Under the pieces are notes generated by a model. That model saw nothing but the letters and a program-made list of their open reading frames with translations. It was not told where the DNA came from and did no database searches. This document shows positions 9,319 through 18,538 of a stretch of 64,000 bases of DNA, in pieces. The DNA comes from an uncultured Pelagibacteraceae bacterium. Its GTDB lineage: Bacteria; Pseudomonadota; Alphaproteobacteria; Pelagibacterales; Pelagibacteraceae. Location: positions 62,001 through 126,000 of the forward strand of contig CACJQQ010000001.1 of NCBI GenBank assembly GCA_902595625.1. The letters are read 5' to 3'. The position numbers and the translations under genes were made by a program. Position 1 is the first letter of the stretch; each line of letters starts with the position of its first letter.

Positions 9319-11250
9319 CTACAATTTTAGCTGTGACAAGTTTTCAAAAAATTTTAAACTCTCTGGATTAGCTATTGCTTCTTTATTATTAATGGTTTCC
9401 CCATGAATTATTTTTCTTACTGCCAGTTCGACTATTTTACCGCTTTTTGTCCTAGGAATTTCTGGAACTTTAATGATTATTGAAGGGACATGTTTTGGAG
9501 AACAGTTTTTTCTTATTCTTGATTTAATTGATTTTATTTTTTCATCATCTAACTCTTCATTATTTTTTGTTGTTACAAATAAAATTACCCTTACATCATC
9601 ACTGTAATCTTGTCCGATAACTAAGCCCTCTGTGATAAAATCAATGTCTTCAACTTGCTGATAAATTTCTGCTGTTCCTATTCTTACGCCTCCAGGATTA
9701 AGAGTGGCATCAGACCTTCCGCGCATTATAAATCCATTATTATTAGTTCGCTCAATGAAATCTCCATGATGCCAGATATTTTCAAATCTATTGAAATAAG
9801 CTTTATGATATTTATGCCCATCATCATCTCCCCAAAATTTTACTGGCATGGATGGAAAAGGTTTTTTAACTACTAGCTCCCCCTTTTCTCCATATCTTAC
9901 ACTATTTCCATCATCTGCAAAAACATCCACATCAATACCTAGGCTCTGTCCCTGAATTTCTCCCATGTAGACATTTGAGTAAAGGTTTCCTAAAACTAAA
10001 CAACCAACTAAATCCGTTCCTCCAGCAATAGATGCGAGATGAACATCTTTCTTTATATTATCATAAACATACTTAAAACTTTCCTCGGCTAAGGGAGAGC
10101 CTGTTGAAGTTATAATTTTAATTGAACTTAAATCTAAATTTTTACTGTTATATTTTTCATTCTTTAAATGATCTAAATATTTGGCACTTACACCAAAAAG
10201 ATTAATTTTTTTCTTTTGACAATACTCTAAAAGAATATCTGTTTTCGGATAAACGGGCGCTCCATCAAATAAAAATATAGAAGAACCTGTTGCTAATCCT
10301 CCTACTAGCCAATTCCACATCATCCACCCTGTAGTAGTGTAATAAAACAATTTTTCATTATCTCTGATATCGCAGTGAAGCATGAATTCTTTGTTATGCT
10401 CAATTAAAACATTTCCAGCTCCATGTGTTATACATTTAGGTTTTCCAGTAGTACCACTTGAATAGAGAACGTAGATAGGATGATTAAATTCAAATCGTTC
10501 AAAAGTTTCATCCATTTTTGCTTTTTCTATAACTTGATCAAACTTTATATAATTTTGAAAATTCACCTCCGCTTTTTTATTGTACGCAAATACTAAAGTT
10601 TTTTTTATGGATGGAATTTCTTTTAAAATATCTTCCACTTTTTCAAGAATATTTATTTTCTTTCCATTATAAAAATAGTGATCGCTAGTAATTAAAATAC
10701 TTGGTTCAATTTGTTTAAATCTATCTACAACGCCCTGTGTTCCAAAATCTGGAGAGCATGATGACCAGATAATTCCATTTTTTGCACAAGCTAAAAAACT
10801 TATGATAGACTCAATTTTATTTGGAACATAAGCTGCAACACGGTCTCCTTTTTTTAAACCTATAGATTTCAAGTAGTTAGAAAATTTACATACTTTGTTG
10901 TAAAGCTGTTCCCATGAAATCTCCTCTTCAAATCCTTTCTCAGATAAAAAACTTATTGCAAGCTCTGATGACTTTTTTTTTAAAATATTTTCAGCATAAT
11001 TTAACTTTGAGTCTGGAAAAAATTTAGTTTTATTAAATATTTTATTATATTTAATTATTTCTTTTCCTTTATCTCCAATAATATTTGAATAGTCCCAAAA
11101 CTTTGACCAAAATTCCTCTGGATGATCTACAGACCATTTCCACAAATTTTTAAAATTGTAGTTAGATTTAAAATTTATAAATTTTGAGAAATCTTCAAGA
11201 AGAGATTCTTCTTTTCTTTTATTAGAGGGTTCCCACAAAAGTTTTTCCAT
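9319..11250 (-). CDS. aacS: Acetoacetyl-CoA synthetase
   Basis: ATP-dependent ligase activating acetoacetate to acetoacetyl-CoA. It is 643 aa, usual for AacS (~650). The N-terminus has the family's LW.PS start and the WSVDHPEEFW segment. The P-loop is YSSGTTGKPK (263-272), followed by the AacS-typical TTTGWMMWNWL. The C-terminal PRTKSGKIVE carries the adenylation lysine. It is convergent with thiolase and the HDAC-like gene. Together they suggest acetoacetate salvage into acetyl-CoA, with acetylation at the C-terminal lysine as possible control (inference). An 8-bp perfect hairpin abuts the ATG and no Shine-Dalgarno is visible. Confidence 0.93.
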   Translation of the reverse strand: MEKLLWEPSNKRKEESLLEDFSKFINFKSNYNFKNLWKWSVDHPEEFWSKFWDYSNIIGDKGKEIIKYNKIFNKTKFFPDSKLNYAENILKKKSSELAISFLSEKGFEEEISWEQLYNKVCKFSNYLKSIGLKKGDRVAAYVPNKIESIISFLACAKNGIIWSSCSPDFGTQGVVDRFKQIEPSILITSDHYFYNGKKINILEKVEDILKEIPSIKKTLVFAYNKKAEVNFQNYIKFDQVIEKAKMDETFERFEFNHPIYVLYSSGTTGKPKCITHGAGNVLIEHNKEFMLHCDIRDNEKLFYYTTTGWMMWNWLVGGLATGSSIFLFDGAPVYPKTDILLEYCQKKKINLFGVSAKYLDHLKNEKYNSKNLDLSSIKIITSTGSPLAEESFKYVYDNIKKDVHLASIAGGTDLVGCLVLGNLYSNVYMGEIQGQSLGIDVDVFADDGNSVRYGEKGELVVKKPFPSMPVKFWGDDDGHKYHKAYFNRFENIWHHGDFIERTNNNGFIMRGRSDATLNPGGVRIGTAEIYQQVEDIDFITEGLVIGQDYSDDVRVILFVTTKNNEELDDEKIKSIKSRIRKNCSPKHVPSIIIKVPEIPRTKSGKIVELAVRKIIHGETINNKEAIANPESLKFFENLSQLKL

Positions 11251-11269
11251 AAAAGCTAGCTTAGCTTTT
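11251..11269. repeat. Perfect hairpin directly upstream of aacS
   Basis: AAAAGCTA (11251-11258) and TAGCTTTT (11262-11269) form an 8-bp stem with a GCT loop. On the minus strand it ends at the base before the aacS ATG, where a ribosome binding site would be. On the plus strand it is followed by ATTTTTTT, resembling a terminator, but no plus-strand gene precedes it. Confidence 0.5.
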
Positions 11270-11505
11270 ATTTTTTTATCTTAATAGATATTTTTTAAGA
11301 ATAATTTTCTGAACTAAAACTGCTCTATTTGTTTTAATGTCTCTTTTTTTAAATAAAAAATTTATTAACCAACGCATGTCTCATATGAATAAAACTAATT
11401 GACGAAAAAAAGCAGAAAATGTGACAAAAATTGATCTTATCCGACTATTTGCCCTATTCTTTAATGTTTATTAATTATTTATTTTTTAATATGTTGCACC
11501 CAGTT

Positions 11506-11511
11506 TATAAT
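11506..11511 (+). promoter_or_regulatory. Candidate -10 box of the pdh operon
   Basis: A perfect TATAAT lies eight bases before the aceE ATG (11520), with no good -35. If used, transcription would start at or within a base or two of the ATG, giving a leaderless message. The rest of the 11270-11505 gap is AT-rich without an open frame of note. Confidence 0.4.
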
Positions 11512-11519
11512 AGCTAATT

Positions 11520-14500
11520 ATGGCTCAAAATATTTCAGTTCCAGATATAGGTGATTTTAAAGACGTTGAGGTCATTGAAGTTTTAGTCAAACCTGGGGAT
11601 CAAATAAACAAGAATGATCCCATCGTTACAATTGAAAGCGATAAGTCTAGCGTGGAAATACCTTCTCCTTCTGCCGGAGAAATTAAAGATTTAAAAGTTA
11701 AAATTGGTGATAAAGTTTCGGAGGGAAGCATATTAGCAACAATAGAAAATGGCCAAGCGGCCTCGGCTCCAAAAGAAAAAAAAACAGTTAAAGAAGTTCC
11801 TCAAGAAAAACCAAAAACTAATGGTGAAGTAAATCAGGTGAGACAGGTTAAAAAAGTCTTTGCTGAACCAGCTTCAAAAGATGATATTGATCCTATCGAA
11901 ACAAATGAATGGATAGATTCTCTAAATTCAGTTATTGAAAATGATGGTTCTTCACGAGCAAGTTACTTACTAAATAAAGTTATCGATCAAGCTTATAAAT
12001 CTGGTCTTGTTCTTCCGGATACTAGAACAACGCCTTACATTAATACAATTCCTCCAGAGGCTGAGATTAAGTCGCCTGGTGATCAAAATATTGAAAAAAA
12101 AATACGGGCATATGTAAGGTGGAACGCGGCAGCTATGGTTGTAAAGGCTAATAAAAAAAGTCCTGAACTGGGAGGTCACATCGGTACTTTTGCATCTGCT
12201 GCTACACTTTACGATGTTGGAATGAATCATTTTTGGAGAGCAAAGAATAACAAATTCGGTGGGGACTTAATTTATTTTCAAGGGCACTCGGCGCCAGGAA
12301 TGTACGCGAGAGCTTTCTTAGAAGGAAGACTTACTTCAAAACAACTAGACGGTTTTAGACAAGAAGTGAATAAAGGAGGTTTGTCCTCATATCCTCACCC
12401 TTGGTTGATGCCAAAGTTCTGGCAGTTTCCAACTGTATCTATGGGTCTTGGACCTATTATGGCTATCTATCAAGCCAGATTTTTAAAATATCTTATCAAT
12501 AGAGGATTAGTTAAAGATGAGGGAAGAAAAATTTGGGTATTTCTTGGTGATGGTGAAATGGATGAACCAGAGTCACTTGGTGCAATTGGTTTAGCTGCTC
12601 GTGAAAAATTAGATAATTTAATTTTTGTTGTAAATTGTAATTTGCAAAGACTGGACGGTCCTGTTCGAGGAAATAGTAAAATTATTCAGGAACTAGAGGG
12701 TAGCTTTAGAGGTTCGGGTTGGAATGTAATAAAAGTTATTTGGGGATCATACTGGGATCAATTATTAGCAAAAGATAAAACGGGCCTTCTTATAAAGAGG
12801 ATGAATGAATGTGTAGACGGAGAATACCAAGCGTTTAAGGCTAAAGGTGGTTCGTATGTTAGAGAAAAGTTTTTTGGAAAATATCCTGAGCTCACTGAGC
12901 TTGTTTCTTCTTTAACAGATAAAGATATTTGGAGATTAAATAGAGGGGGTCACGATCCTCATAAAGTTTATGCAGCTTACTCGGCTGCGATGCAGAATAC
13001 TGGATCACCTACAGTTATCCTAGCAAAAACTATTAAAGGATATGGTATGGGTAAAACAGGTGAGAGTGTAAATACAACTCACCAGCAAAAAAAATTAGAT
13101 GAAGAAGATCTATTGTATTATAGAGATAGATTTAAAGTTCCGCTTACTGATAAACAAGTCAAGAATATAGAATATTACAAACCAGACGAAAATTCTGAGG
13201 AGATAAAATATTTAAAAGAAAAGAGAATGAAACTTGGTGGATTTATTCCTGAGAGATCTTCTTTTGCTAAACAAGTTAAGGCCCCGCCAAAAGATATTTT
13301 TGATGCTTTTATGAAATCTACTGGAAAAAAAGAAATGTCTACTACAATGGCTTTAGTTAGAATGATGACAGCATTACTAAGGGATAAAAATGTTGCTCCA
13401 AGGTTAGTGCCAATCATTCCTGATGAAGCGAGAACTTTTGGAATGGAAGGTTTCTTTCAGAAAATTGGTATTTATGCTCATGAAGGCCAAAAATATGAAC
13501 CGGTCGACTCTGAACAGCTAAGTTCATATCGAGAGGATAAAAGTGGTCAGGTATTAGAGGAAGGTATAAATGAGTCCGGAGCAATGTCATCTTGGATTGC
13601 AGCTGGAACCTCTTACACTAATCACGATATAGAGATGATACCTGTTTATATTTTTTATTCTATGTTTGGATTCCAAAGAGTTGGGGATCTAGCATGGGCA
13701 GCTGGCGACTCGCAAGCTAGAGGGTTCTTAATAGGAGCAACAGCTGGAAGAACCACATTAGCTGGGGAAGGATTACAACACCAGGACGGGCACAGCCAAT
13801 TATTGGCATCAAATATTCCAAACTGCATTAGTTATGATCCAACATTTGCTTACGAGATGGCAACAATATTTAGAGAAGGCTTAAGAAGAATGCATGAAAA
13901 GAAAGAGAATGTCTTCTACTACATCACTGCGATGAATGAAAACTACTCTCATCCAGAAAAGCCTAAAGATTGTGATGATGGAATTTTAAAAGGTATGTAC
14001 TTATTTAAAGAGGGAAAAAATAAGGGAAAAACTAAAGTTCAATTATTAGGTTCAGGGACTATTTTAAGAGAAATTATAGCTGCATCTGAGATCTTATCAA
14101 AAGAATATAATATAGACGCTGATATTTGGAGTGTAACGAGTTTTAATGAATTAAGAAGAGATGGAATGGAAACTGAAAGATTAAATCTTTTAAATCCAAA
14201 TAAAAAACCAAAAAAATCTTATGTTCAGGAATGTTTATCAAAAAGAGATGGGCCAGTCATTGCAGCTTCAGATTATACAAGGGCATTCACTGATCAAATA
14301 AGACCTTACACAGACAAAAAGTTTTACTCATTCGGAACAGACGGTTACGGAAGAAGTGACACTAGAAAAAATCTAAGAAAATTTTTTGAGGTAGATAAAG
14401 AGCATATTGTAGCCTTTACCTTAAGCGCATTAGCAAAAGAACAACTTGTTGGTTCTGAAGAAGCAGAAAAAGCAATTAAAAAATATAAGATAGATAAAGA

Positions 14501-14525
14501 GAAAGATTTCCCAGCGAATTTATAA
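11520..14525 (+). CDS. aceE: Pyruvate dehydrogenase E1 with N-terminal lipoyl domain
   Basis: Thiamine-diphosphate enzyme that decarboxylates pyruvate and acetylates lipoyl groups of E2. It has 1,001 residues; homodimeric AceE is usually ~890. The excess is an N-terminal biotinyl/lipoyl domain (about 1-80, lipoyl lysine Lys42 in ESDKSSVE) plus an Ala/Lys/Glu-rich linker to about 120. The rest is a normal homodimeric E1, with the ThDP motif GDGEMDEPE through NCNLQRLDG and a full transketolase C-terminus. The lipoyl domain nearly repeats that of the adjacent AceF (both contain GDFKDVEVIEVLVK), pointing to duplication within the operon. One base separates it from aceF; no lpd follows. Confidence 0.95.
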   Translation: MAQNISVPDIGDFKDVEVIEVLVKPGDQINKNDPIVTIESDKSSVEIPSPSAGEIKDLKVKIGDKVSEGSILATIENGQAASAPKEKKTVKEVPQEKPKTNGEVNQVRQVKKVFAEPASKDDIDPIETNEWIDSLNSVIENDGSSRASYLLNKVIDQAYKSGLVLPDTRTTPYINTIPPEAEIKSPGDQNIEKKIRAYVRWNAAAMVVKANKKSPELGGHIGTFASAATLYDVGMNHFWRAKNNKFGGDLIYFQGHSAPGMYARAFLEGRLTSKQLDGFRQEVNKGGLSSYPHPWLMPKFWQFPTVSMGLGPIMAIYQARFLKYLINRGLVKDEGRKIWVFLGDGEMDEPESLGAIGLAAREKLDNLIFVVNCNLQRLDGPVRGNSKIIQELEGSFRGSGWNVIKVIWGSYWDQLLAKDKTGLLIKRMNECVDGEYQAFKAKGGSYVREKFFGKYPELTELVSSLTDKDIWRLNRGGHDPHKVYAAYSAAMQNTGSPTVILAKTIKGYGMGKTGESVNTTHQQKKLDEEDLLYYRDRFKVPLTDKQVKNIEYYKPDENSEEIKYLKEKRMKLGGFIPERSSFAKQVKAPPKDIFDAFMKSTGKKEMSTTMALVRMMTALLRDKNVAPRLVPIIPDEARTFGMEGFFQKIGIYAHEGQKYEPVDSEQLSSYREDKSGQVLEEGINESGAMSSWIAAGTSYTNHDIEMIPVYIFYSMFGFQRVGDLAWAAGDSQARGFLIGATAGRTTLAGEGLQHQDGHSQLLASNIPNCISYDPTFAYEMATIFREGLRRMHEKKENVFYYITAMNENYSHPEKPKDCDDGILKGMYLFKEGKNKGKTKVQLLGSGTILREIIAASEILSKEYNIDADIWSVTSFNELRRDGMETERLNLLNPNKKPKKSYVQECLSKRDGPVIAASDYTRAFTDQIRPYTDKKFYSFGTDGYGRSDTRKNLRKFFEVDKEHIVAFTLSALAKEQLVGSEEAEKAIKKYKIDKEKDFPANL

Positions 14526-14526
14526 A

Positions 14527-15789
14527 ATGACAATTCAAAAAATTTTAGTTCCAGATATGGGTGACTTTAAAGATGTAGAAGTCATCGAGGTTCTTGTTAA
14601 AAAAGGTCAAGTCATTAAAAAAAACGACTCTTTAATTACTTTAGAAAGTGACAAATCAAGTGTTGAGGTGCCCTCAACTCACGAAGGTAAGATAGAAAAA
14701 ATTAATGTTTCTGTAGGTGATAAAATTAATAAAGGGGATTTAATTCTTACTTTGGAGTCAAAGCAAGAAACAAGTGAACCTGTAAAAGAAAAATCTAAAA
14801 AAGAACCTAAAATAGAAAAAAAACAAAACGAAGTAGTTCAGGTACAACAGCAACAACCAGCACCTAGTGTTCCTGCTTCAGGAAAAAGTTCTGCAAGTCC
14901 AAAAATAAGAAAGTTTGCAAGAGAGCTTGGAGCAGATATTTCTAAAATTTCTGGCACACAGCGAGCTGGGAGAGTTTCAGCCGAAGATGTAAAAAATTTT
15001 ATAAGATCTCAAGTTACAGTTTCTCAAGGTGAGGTGCAAAAAAAAGAGGTTACAAAATATGTAGAAGAATATTCTCACGAAGAATTTGGAGAAATAGCAA
15101 CAAAAGATCTGCCACGTGTTAAGAAACTTTCGGGACCACATTTAGTCAGATCTTGGACAGAAATCCCTCACGTTACTCAACATGATGAAATAGATGTTAC
15201 TGACATGGAACAGTTTAGAAATTCTTTATACGATTATTATACCGGTGAAAAAATTAAAGTAACTCCTCTTGCTTTTATTGCAAAAGCCCTAGTGAGCGCT
15301 CTAAAAGAATTTCCAAATTTTAACGCATCATTAAACCCTGAGAGTAATAAAATTATTTATAAAAAATATTTTCATATTGGTTTTGCCGTTGATACTCCTC
15401 ATGGCCTCATGGTTCCAAAATTAAGAAACGTTGATCAAATGAGTATTCAAAAAATTGGAGAGGAGCTAAAAAGTGTAAGTCAACTTTGTAGAGAACTAAA
15501 AATTGATAAAAAAGAATTTTTTGGTGGATCGATGACTATCTCAAGTTTAGGAGGAATTGGCGGAACACATTTTACACCTATAATTAATCCGCCAGAGGTA
15601 GCAATTTTAGGAGTTGGAAGAACTTTCGATCGACTTGTTAAAGAGAAAAATCAAATAGTTTCTAGAAAAATACTTCCGATATCATTATCTTATGATCACA
15701 GATTAATAGATGGCGCGGAAGGTGCTAGATTTTGTGTCTATCTTGGAAAATGTCTTGGAAAAGATTTTGCCTTTAAGCTTGCTGTTTAG
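14527..15789 (+). CDS. aceF: Pyruvate dehydrogenase E2, dihydrolipoamide acetyltransferase
   Basis: Core of the PDH complex; transfers acetyl from lipoyl to CoA. Its 420 residues comprise one lipoyl domain (1-80, Lys43 in ESDKSSVE), a Glu/Lys/Gln-rich linker and a peripheral-subunit-binding domain (about 120-158, ASPKIRKFARELG). A catalytic domain follows, with SLSYDHRLIDGAEG near the C-terminus holding the active His and Asp. One lipoyl domain is fewer than the three of E. coli AceF, and the second copy is carried by E1 here. E3 is presumably supplied by lpd at 60.3-61.7 kb. Confidence 0.95.
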   Translation: MTIQKILVPDMGDFKDVEVIEVLVKKGQVIKKNDSLITLESDKSSVEVPSTHEGKIEKINVSVGDKINKGDLILTLESKQETSEPVKEKSKKEPKIEKKQNEVVQVQQQQPAPSVPASGKSSASPKIRKFARELGADISKISGTQRAGRVSAEDVKNFIRSQVTVSQGEVQKKEVTKYVEEYSHEEFGEIATKDLPRVKKLSGPHLVRSWTEIPHVTQHDEIDVTDMEQFRNSLYDYYTGEKIKVTPLAFIAKALVSALKEFPNFNASLNPESNKIIYKKYFHIGFAVDTPHGLMVPKLRNVDQMSIQKIGEELKSVSQLCRELKIDKKEFFGGSMTISSLGGIGGTHFTPIINPPEVAILGVGRTFDRLVKEKNQIVSRKILPISLSYDHRLIDGAEGARFCVYLGKCLGKDFAFKLAV

Positions 15790-15813
15790 ATCTTCTTAAA
15801 CTATTAACCCCTG

Positions 15814-16716
15814 ATGGATAAAAAATCGTTCTCACTGATTTGCGCTATTGTTACGTCTGTTCTTTGGGGCTCAGCTTTTGTGGCACAAGACATGGGCATG
15901 GATTTTATAGGGCCACATACTTTTAATGTAGGAAGATTTTTAATCGGGTTTTTAACTCTAGTTCCTTTCTTTTTCATTTTTGAATTTAAAAATATAAATG
16001 TAAAACAACTTGATAAAAGGAAAATAGCTTATTTTTTATTTTACTTAGGATTTGTTTTAGCCATTGGCCAAGAACTACAACAGATTTCTTTAATCTATAC
16101 TGATGTAGCTAACACAGGGGTTTTCACCGTTTTTTATGTTTTGGTCGTTCCGGTAATTTCTTATTTTATCTTTTCAAAAAAAATACATTGGTCAATTTGG
16201 CCATCAGTTTTTATCTGTATTCTTGGCGGCTTGCTCCTAAGCGAACTTAATAATTATTCGGTAAGATTAGGTGACAGTCTCGGGATACTTAGTGCCTTTT
16301 GTTGGGGAGTTCATATTTTGCTAATTAGAAAAACAATTGAAATATTTAACTTTCCCATAACTATAGCAATGTCTCAATGTTTAGTAGCATGTTTAGTTTT
16401 GATAGGTCCAATGTTCTACTTTGAAGACCCAACGTTCAACAATTTTTTAAAAGACTCGTACGAAGTTTTATACGTCGGTATTTTATCAAGTGGGCTCGCC
16501 TTTCTATTACAAACATATAGTTTGCAAAATATATCTCCAGCGCCTGCTGCAATAGTTTTTTCACTGGAGGGGGTTTTTGCGGCTATATTAGCTTGGTTAA
16601 TACTTGATCAATTTTTAAACGAAATTAAAATTTTAGGAATATTTTTAATACTAGCTGCTGTAATTTTCTCACAACTAATGCCAATATATGATAAGAAAAA
16701 TTATGGACGAGACTAA
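15814..16716 (+). CDS. EamA/DMT-family transporter
   Basis: A 300-residue inner-membrane protein with about ten hydrophobic helices in two repeats, the drug/metabolite transporter architecture. The N-terminal VLWGSAFVAQDMG and the second-half SGLAFLLQTYSLQ and PAPAAIVFSLEGVFA are EamA signatures. The substrate is unknown; members export amino acids or other metabolites. It lies 24 bases after aceF and its last bases overlap the start of the next gene, so it may be cotranscribed with both. Confidence 0.88.
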   Translation: MDKKSFSLICAIVTSVLWGSAFVAQDMGMDFIGPHTFNVGRFLIGFLTLVPFFFIFEFKNINVKQLDKRKIAYFLFYLGFVLAIGQELQQISLIYTDVANTGVFTVFYVLVVPVISYFIFSKKIHWSIWPSVFICILGGLLLSELNNYSVRLGDSLGILSAFCWGVHILLIRKTIEIFNFPITIAMSQCLVACLVLIGPMFYFEDPTFNNFLKDSYEVLYVGILSSGLAFLLQTYSLQNISPAPAAIVFSLEGVFAAILAWLILDQFLNEIKILGIFLILAAVIFSQLMPIYDKKNYGRD

Positions 16717-17080
16717 TAAAGGTTTTATGAAGCATTTAGGTGGTCTGGAATTAAAACAGATCAGCGATACTCAATACGAATTTATAGTTGAAGTAAAAGA
16801 AATGCATCTTAATACCGGAAAAATTGCTCATGGTGGTTTCCTTGCTTCCATTGCAGACACAGGAATGGGCACAGCTGCCCATAGAGTAGCAGGAGATAAA
16901 AGATGTGTAACAATAAATTTAGATATGAAATTCATTTCTGCAGGGTTGTTAGGTGATAAATTAAAAGGAAAAGTTAAAATATTAAAAAAAACAAATACTC
17001 TTCTCTTTATCTATTGTGAAATTGCAAATTCTAGCGACATAGTTGCCTCTGCAAGTGGTACTTGGAAAATACTAAAATAG
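16688..17080 (+). CDS. PaaI-like hotdog-fold thioesterase
   Basis: A 130-residue single hotdog domain, probably hydrolysing an acyl-CoA. The central helix motif HLNTGKIAHGGFLASIADTG (catalytic Asp in the second half) is characteristic of the PaaI/YigI group. The first ATG overlaps the transporter gene by 29 bases. A second ATG at 16703 (MDETNKGF) shortens the overlap and is equally plausible; neither has a Shine-Dalgarno. The natural substrate is unknown. Confidence 0.85.
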   Translation: MIRKIMDETNKGFMKHLGGLELKQISDTQYEFIVEVKEMHLNTGKIAHGGFLASIADTGMGTAAHRVAGDKRCVTINLDMKFISAGLLGDKLKGKVKILKKTNTLLFIYCEIANSSDIVASASGTWKILK

Positions 17081-17086
17081 TTAATA

Positions 17087-18538
17087 ATGCATACAAAATC
17101 TGTTTTAGTTTCTGCTCTACTCTCTCTTTTTATATTTAATAACGCATCAGCAAATTTTTTTAAGAACATAACTAACTTAATTGATGGAAATTATGAAAGC
17201 CTTAGATACGGAATATCGGTTGCTGATGTGGACAACAATGGAACATATGAATTTATAGTTGCGGGTTTTGGAAGTGAAAATTTAGCTCTTTCGTATAAAG
17301 ATAATAAATTAAAAAATATTATTGATGATGAAAAATTTACTGATAAAAAAAGTTTTACTATTGGAGTTGCGGCGTGCGATATTGACTCTGATGGGTATGA
17401 AGAAATTTATTTTCTTAATACAGACACATATAGTGGTGAAAAAAGATATTCTGATAGATTAATAGATCTAAAAAACAAAAAATTTTTTGATATTTTCGAA
17501 CAGAAGAAAAATCAATCAGATTTAAACTTTACGGCTGGTCGTTCGGTGGTCTGTGTAGACAGAAAAGGAAATGGAAAATTTGGGATTTATGTTGCTAATT
17601 ATGGTGGCCCTACAAGATTCTATGAAAAATTTAAAGGTAGAATTGCTGATAAAGCAACAGAGTTTGGGTTGGACAAAATAACTGGAGGACGAGCAGTTGT
17701 TGCGGGCCACATTCTATCCGGCAATATTGATATTTTCGCTGCAAACGAAAGAGGAGTTAATTTTTTGTATAAAAATGTTAATGGTACTTTCTATGATGTT
17801 GCTTCAAGCTACAACGTTTTAGACCCCTATGAAAATGGAAGAGGAACAACCTTAAGTGATGTCTTGTACAGAGGACAATTAGATATAGTGAGTGGTAATT
17901 GGGACGGGGAACATCGAATTTTTGTAAAAAAAGAAAATACATTTAAAGACATTGCTGAAGGTGAATTTAAGATACCATCCAAAATAAGAACAGTAATATC
18001 TGCAGATTTTGATAACGACGGTTACGATGAAATCTTTTTAAATAACATTGGAGAACCAAATAAATTATTTAAAATTAAAGAAAACGGGGAGCTAATAGAA
18101 ATTGATTTAGCAATTAATTCTGAACCTAATGGACTTGGTACTGGCGCAGCTGTTGCAGATATCGATAAAGATGGTATTTTAGAATTATTAATCTCACACG
18201 GAGAAACTGGGAACCAAATACTTACTCTTTATAAAGCTGATATTAAAAGAAATAATAATTATTTAAGAATAAAACCTTTAAATAAGAATGGTGCGCCCGC
18301 AAGAGGTGCCACGGTAACACTTACTTCTAATTTAAGAGAGCACTCTAAAACAATCGATGCAGGATCAGGATATTTATGTCAAATGGAGCCTGTTGCTCAT
18401 TACGGAATTCGGGAAGGTGAAAAAGATTTTAAAGTTTCAATTAAGTGGACAAATGGAAAGACTAATAATTATAAAATAACAAAAACTGGTAAGACTTATA
18501 TTTTCAAACAAAGTAAGATAGCTATCTCGCCATCTTAA
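17087..18538 (+). CDS. Secreted FG-GAP/ASPIC-UnbV (CRTAC1-like) repeat protein
   Basis: A 483-residue exported protein with a signal peptide (about 1-23, cut near NASA-NFF). FG-GAP/VCBS-type Ca-binding beta-propeller repeats follow, each with a DxDxDG-like loop: DVDNNGTYE, DIDSDGYEE, DFDNDGYDE and DIDKDGILE. The C-terminal ~80 residues (NNYLRIKPLNKNGAPARGA to AGSGYLCQMEP) match the ASPIC/UnbV domain. Such proteins are extracellular or periplasmic and may bind partners or polymers; the function here is not known. Its 3' end overlaps the convergent Cys-rich gene by 17 bases. Confidence 0.82.
   Translation: MHTKSVLVSALLSLFIFNNASANFFKNITNLIDGNYESLRYGISVADVDNNGTYEFIVAGFGSENLALSYKDNKLKNIIDDEKFTDKKSFTIGVAACDIDSDGYEEIYFLNTDTYSGEKRYSDRLIDLKNKKFFDIFEQKKNQSDLNFTAGRSVVCVDRKGNGKFGIYVANYGGPTRFYEKFKGRIADKATEFGLDKITGGRAVVAGHILSGNIDIFAANERGVNFLYKNVNGTFYDVASSYNVLDPYENGRGTTLSDVLYRGQLDIVSGNWDGEHRIFVKKENTFKDIAEGEFKIPSKIRTVISADFDNDGYDEIFLNNIGEPNKLFKIKENGELIEIDLAINSEPNGLGTGAAVADIDKDGILELLISHGETGNQILTLYKADIKRNNNYLRIKPLNKNGAPARGATVTLTSNLREHSKTIDAGSGYLCQMEPVAHYGIREGEKDFKVSIKWTNGKTNNYKITKTGKTYIFKQSKIAISPS

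Noticed and set aside
9289-9330. 13-codon plus-strand frame before aacS (MTSLMIENDALQF)
   Set aside because: No Shine-Dalgarno, no pattern, and it enters the convergent gene.
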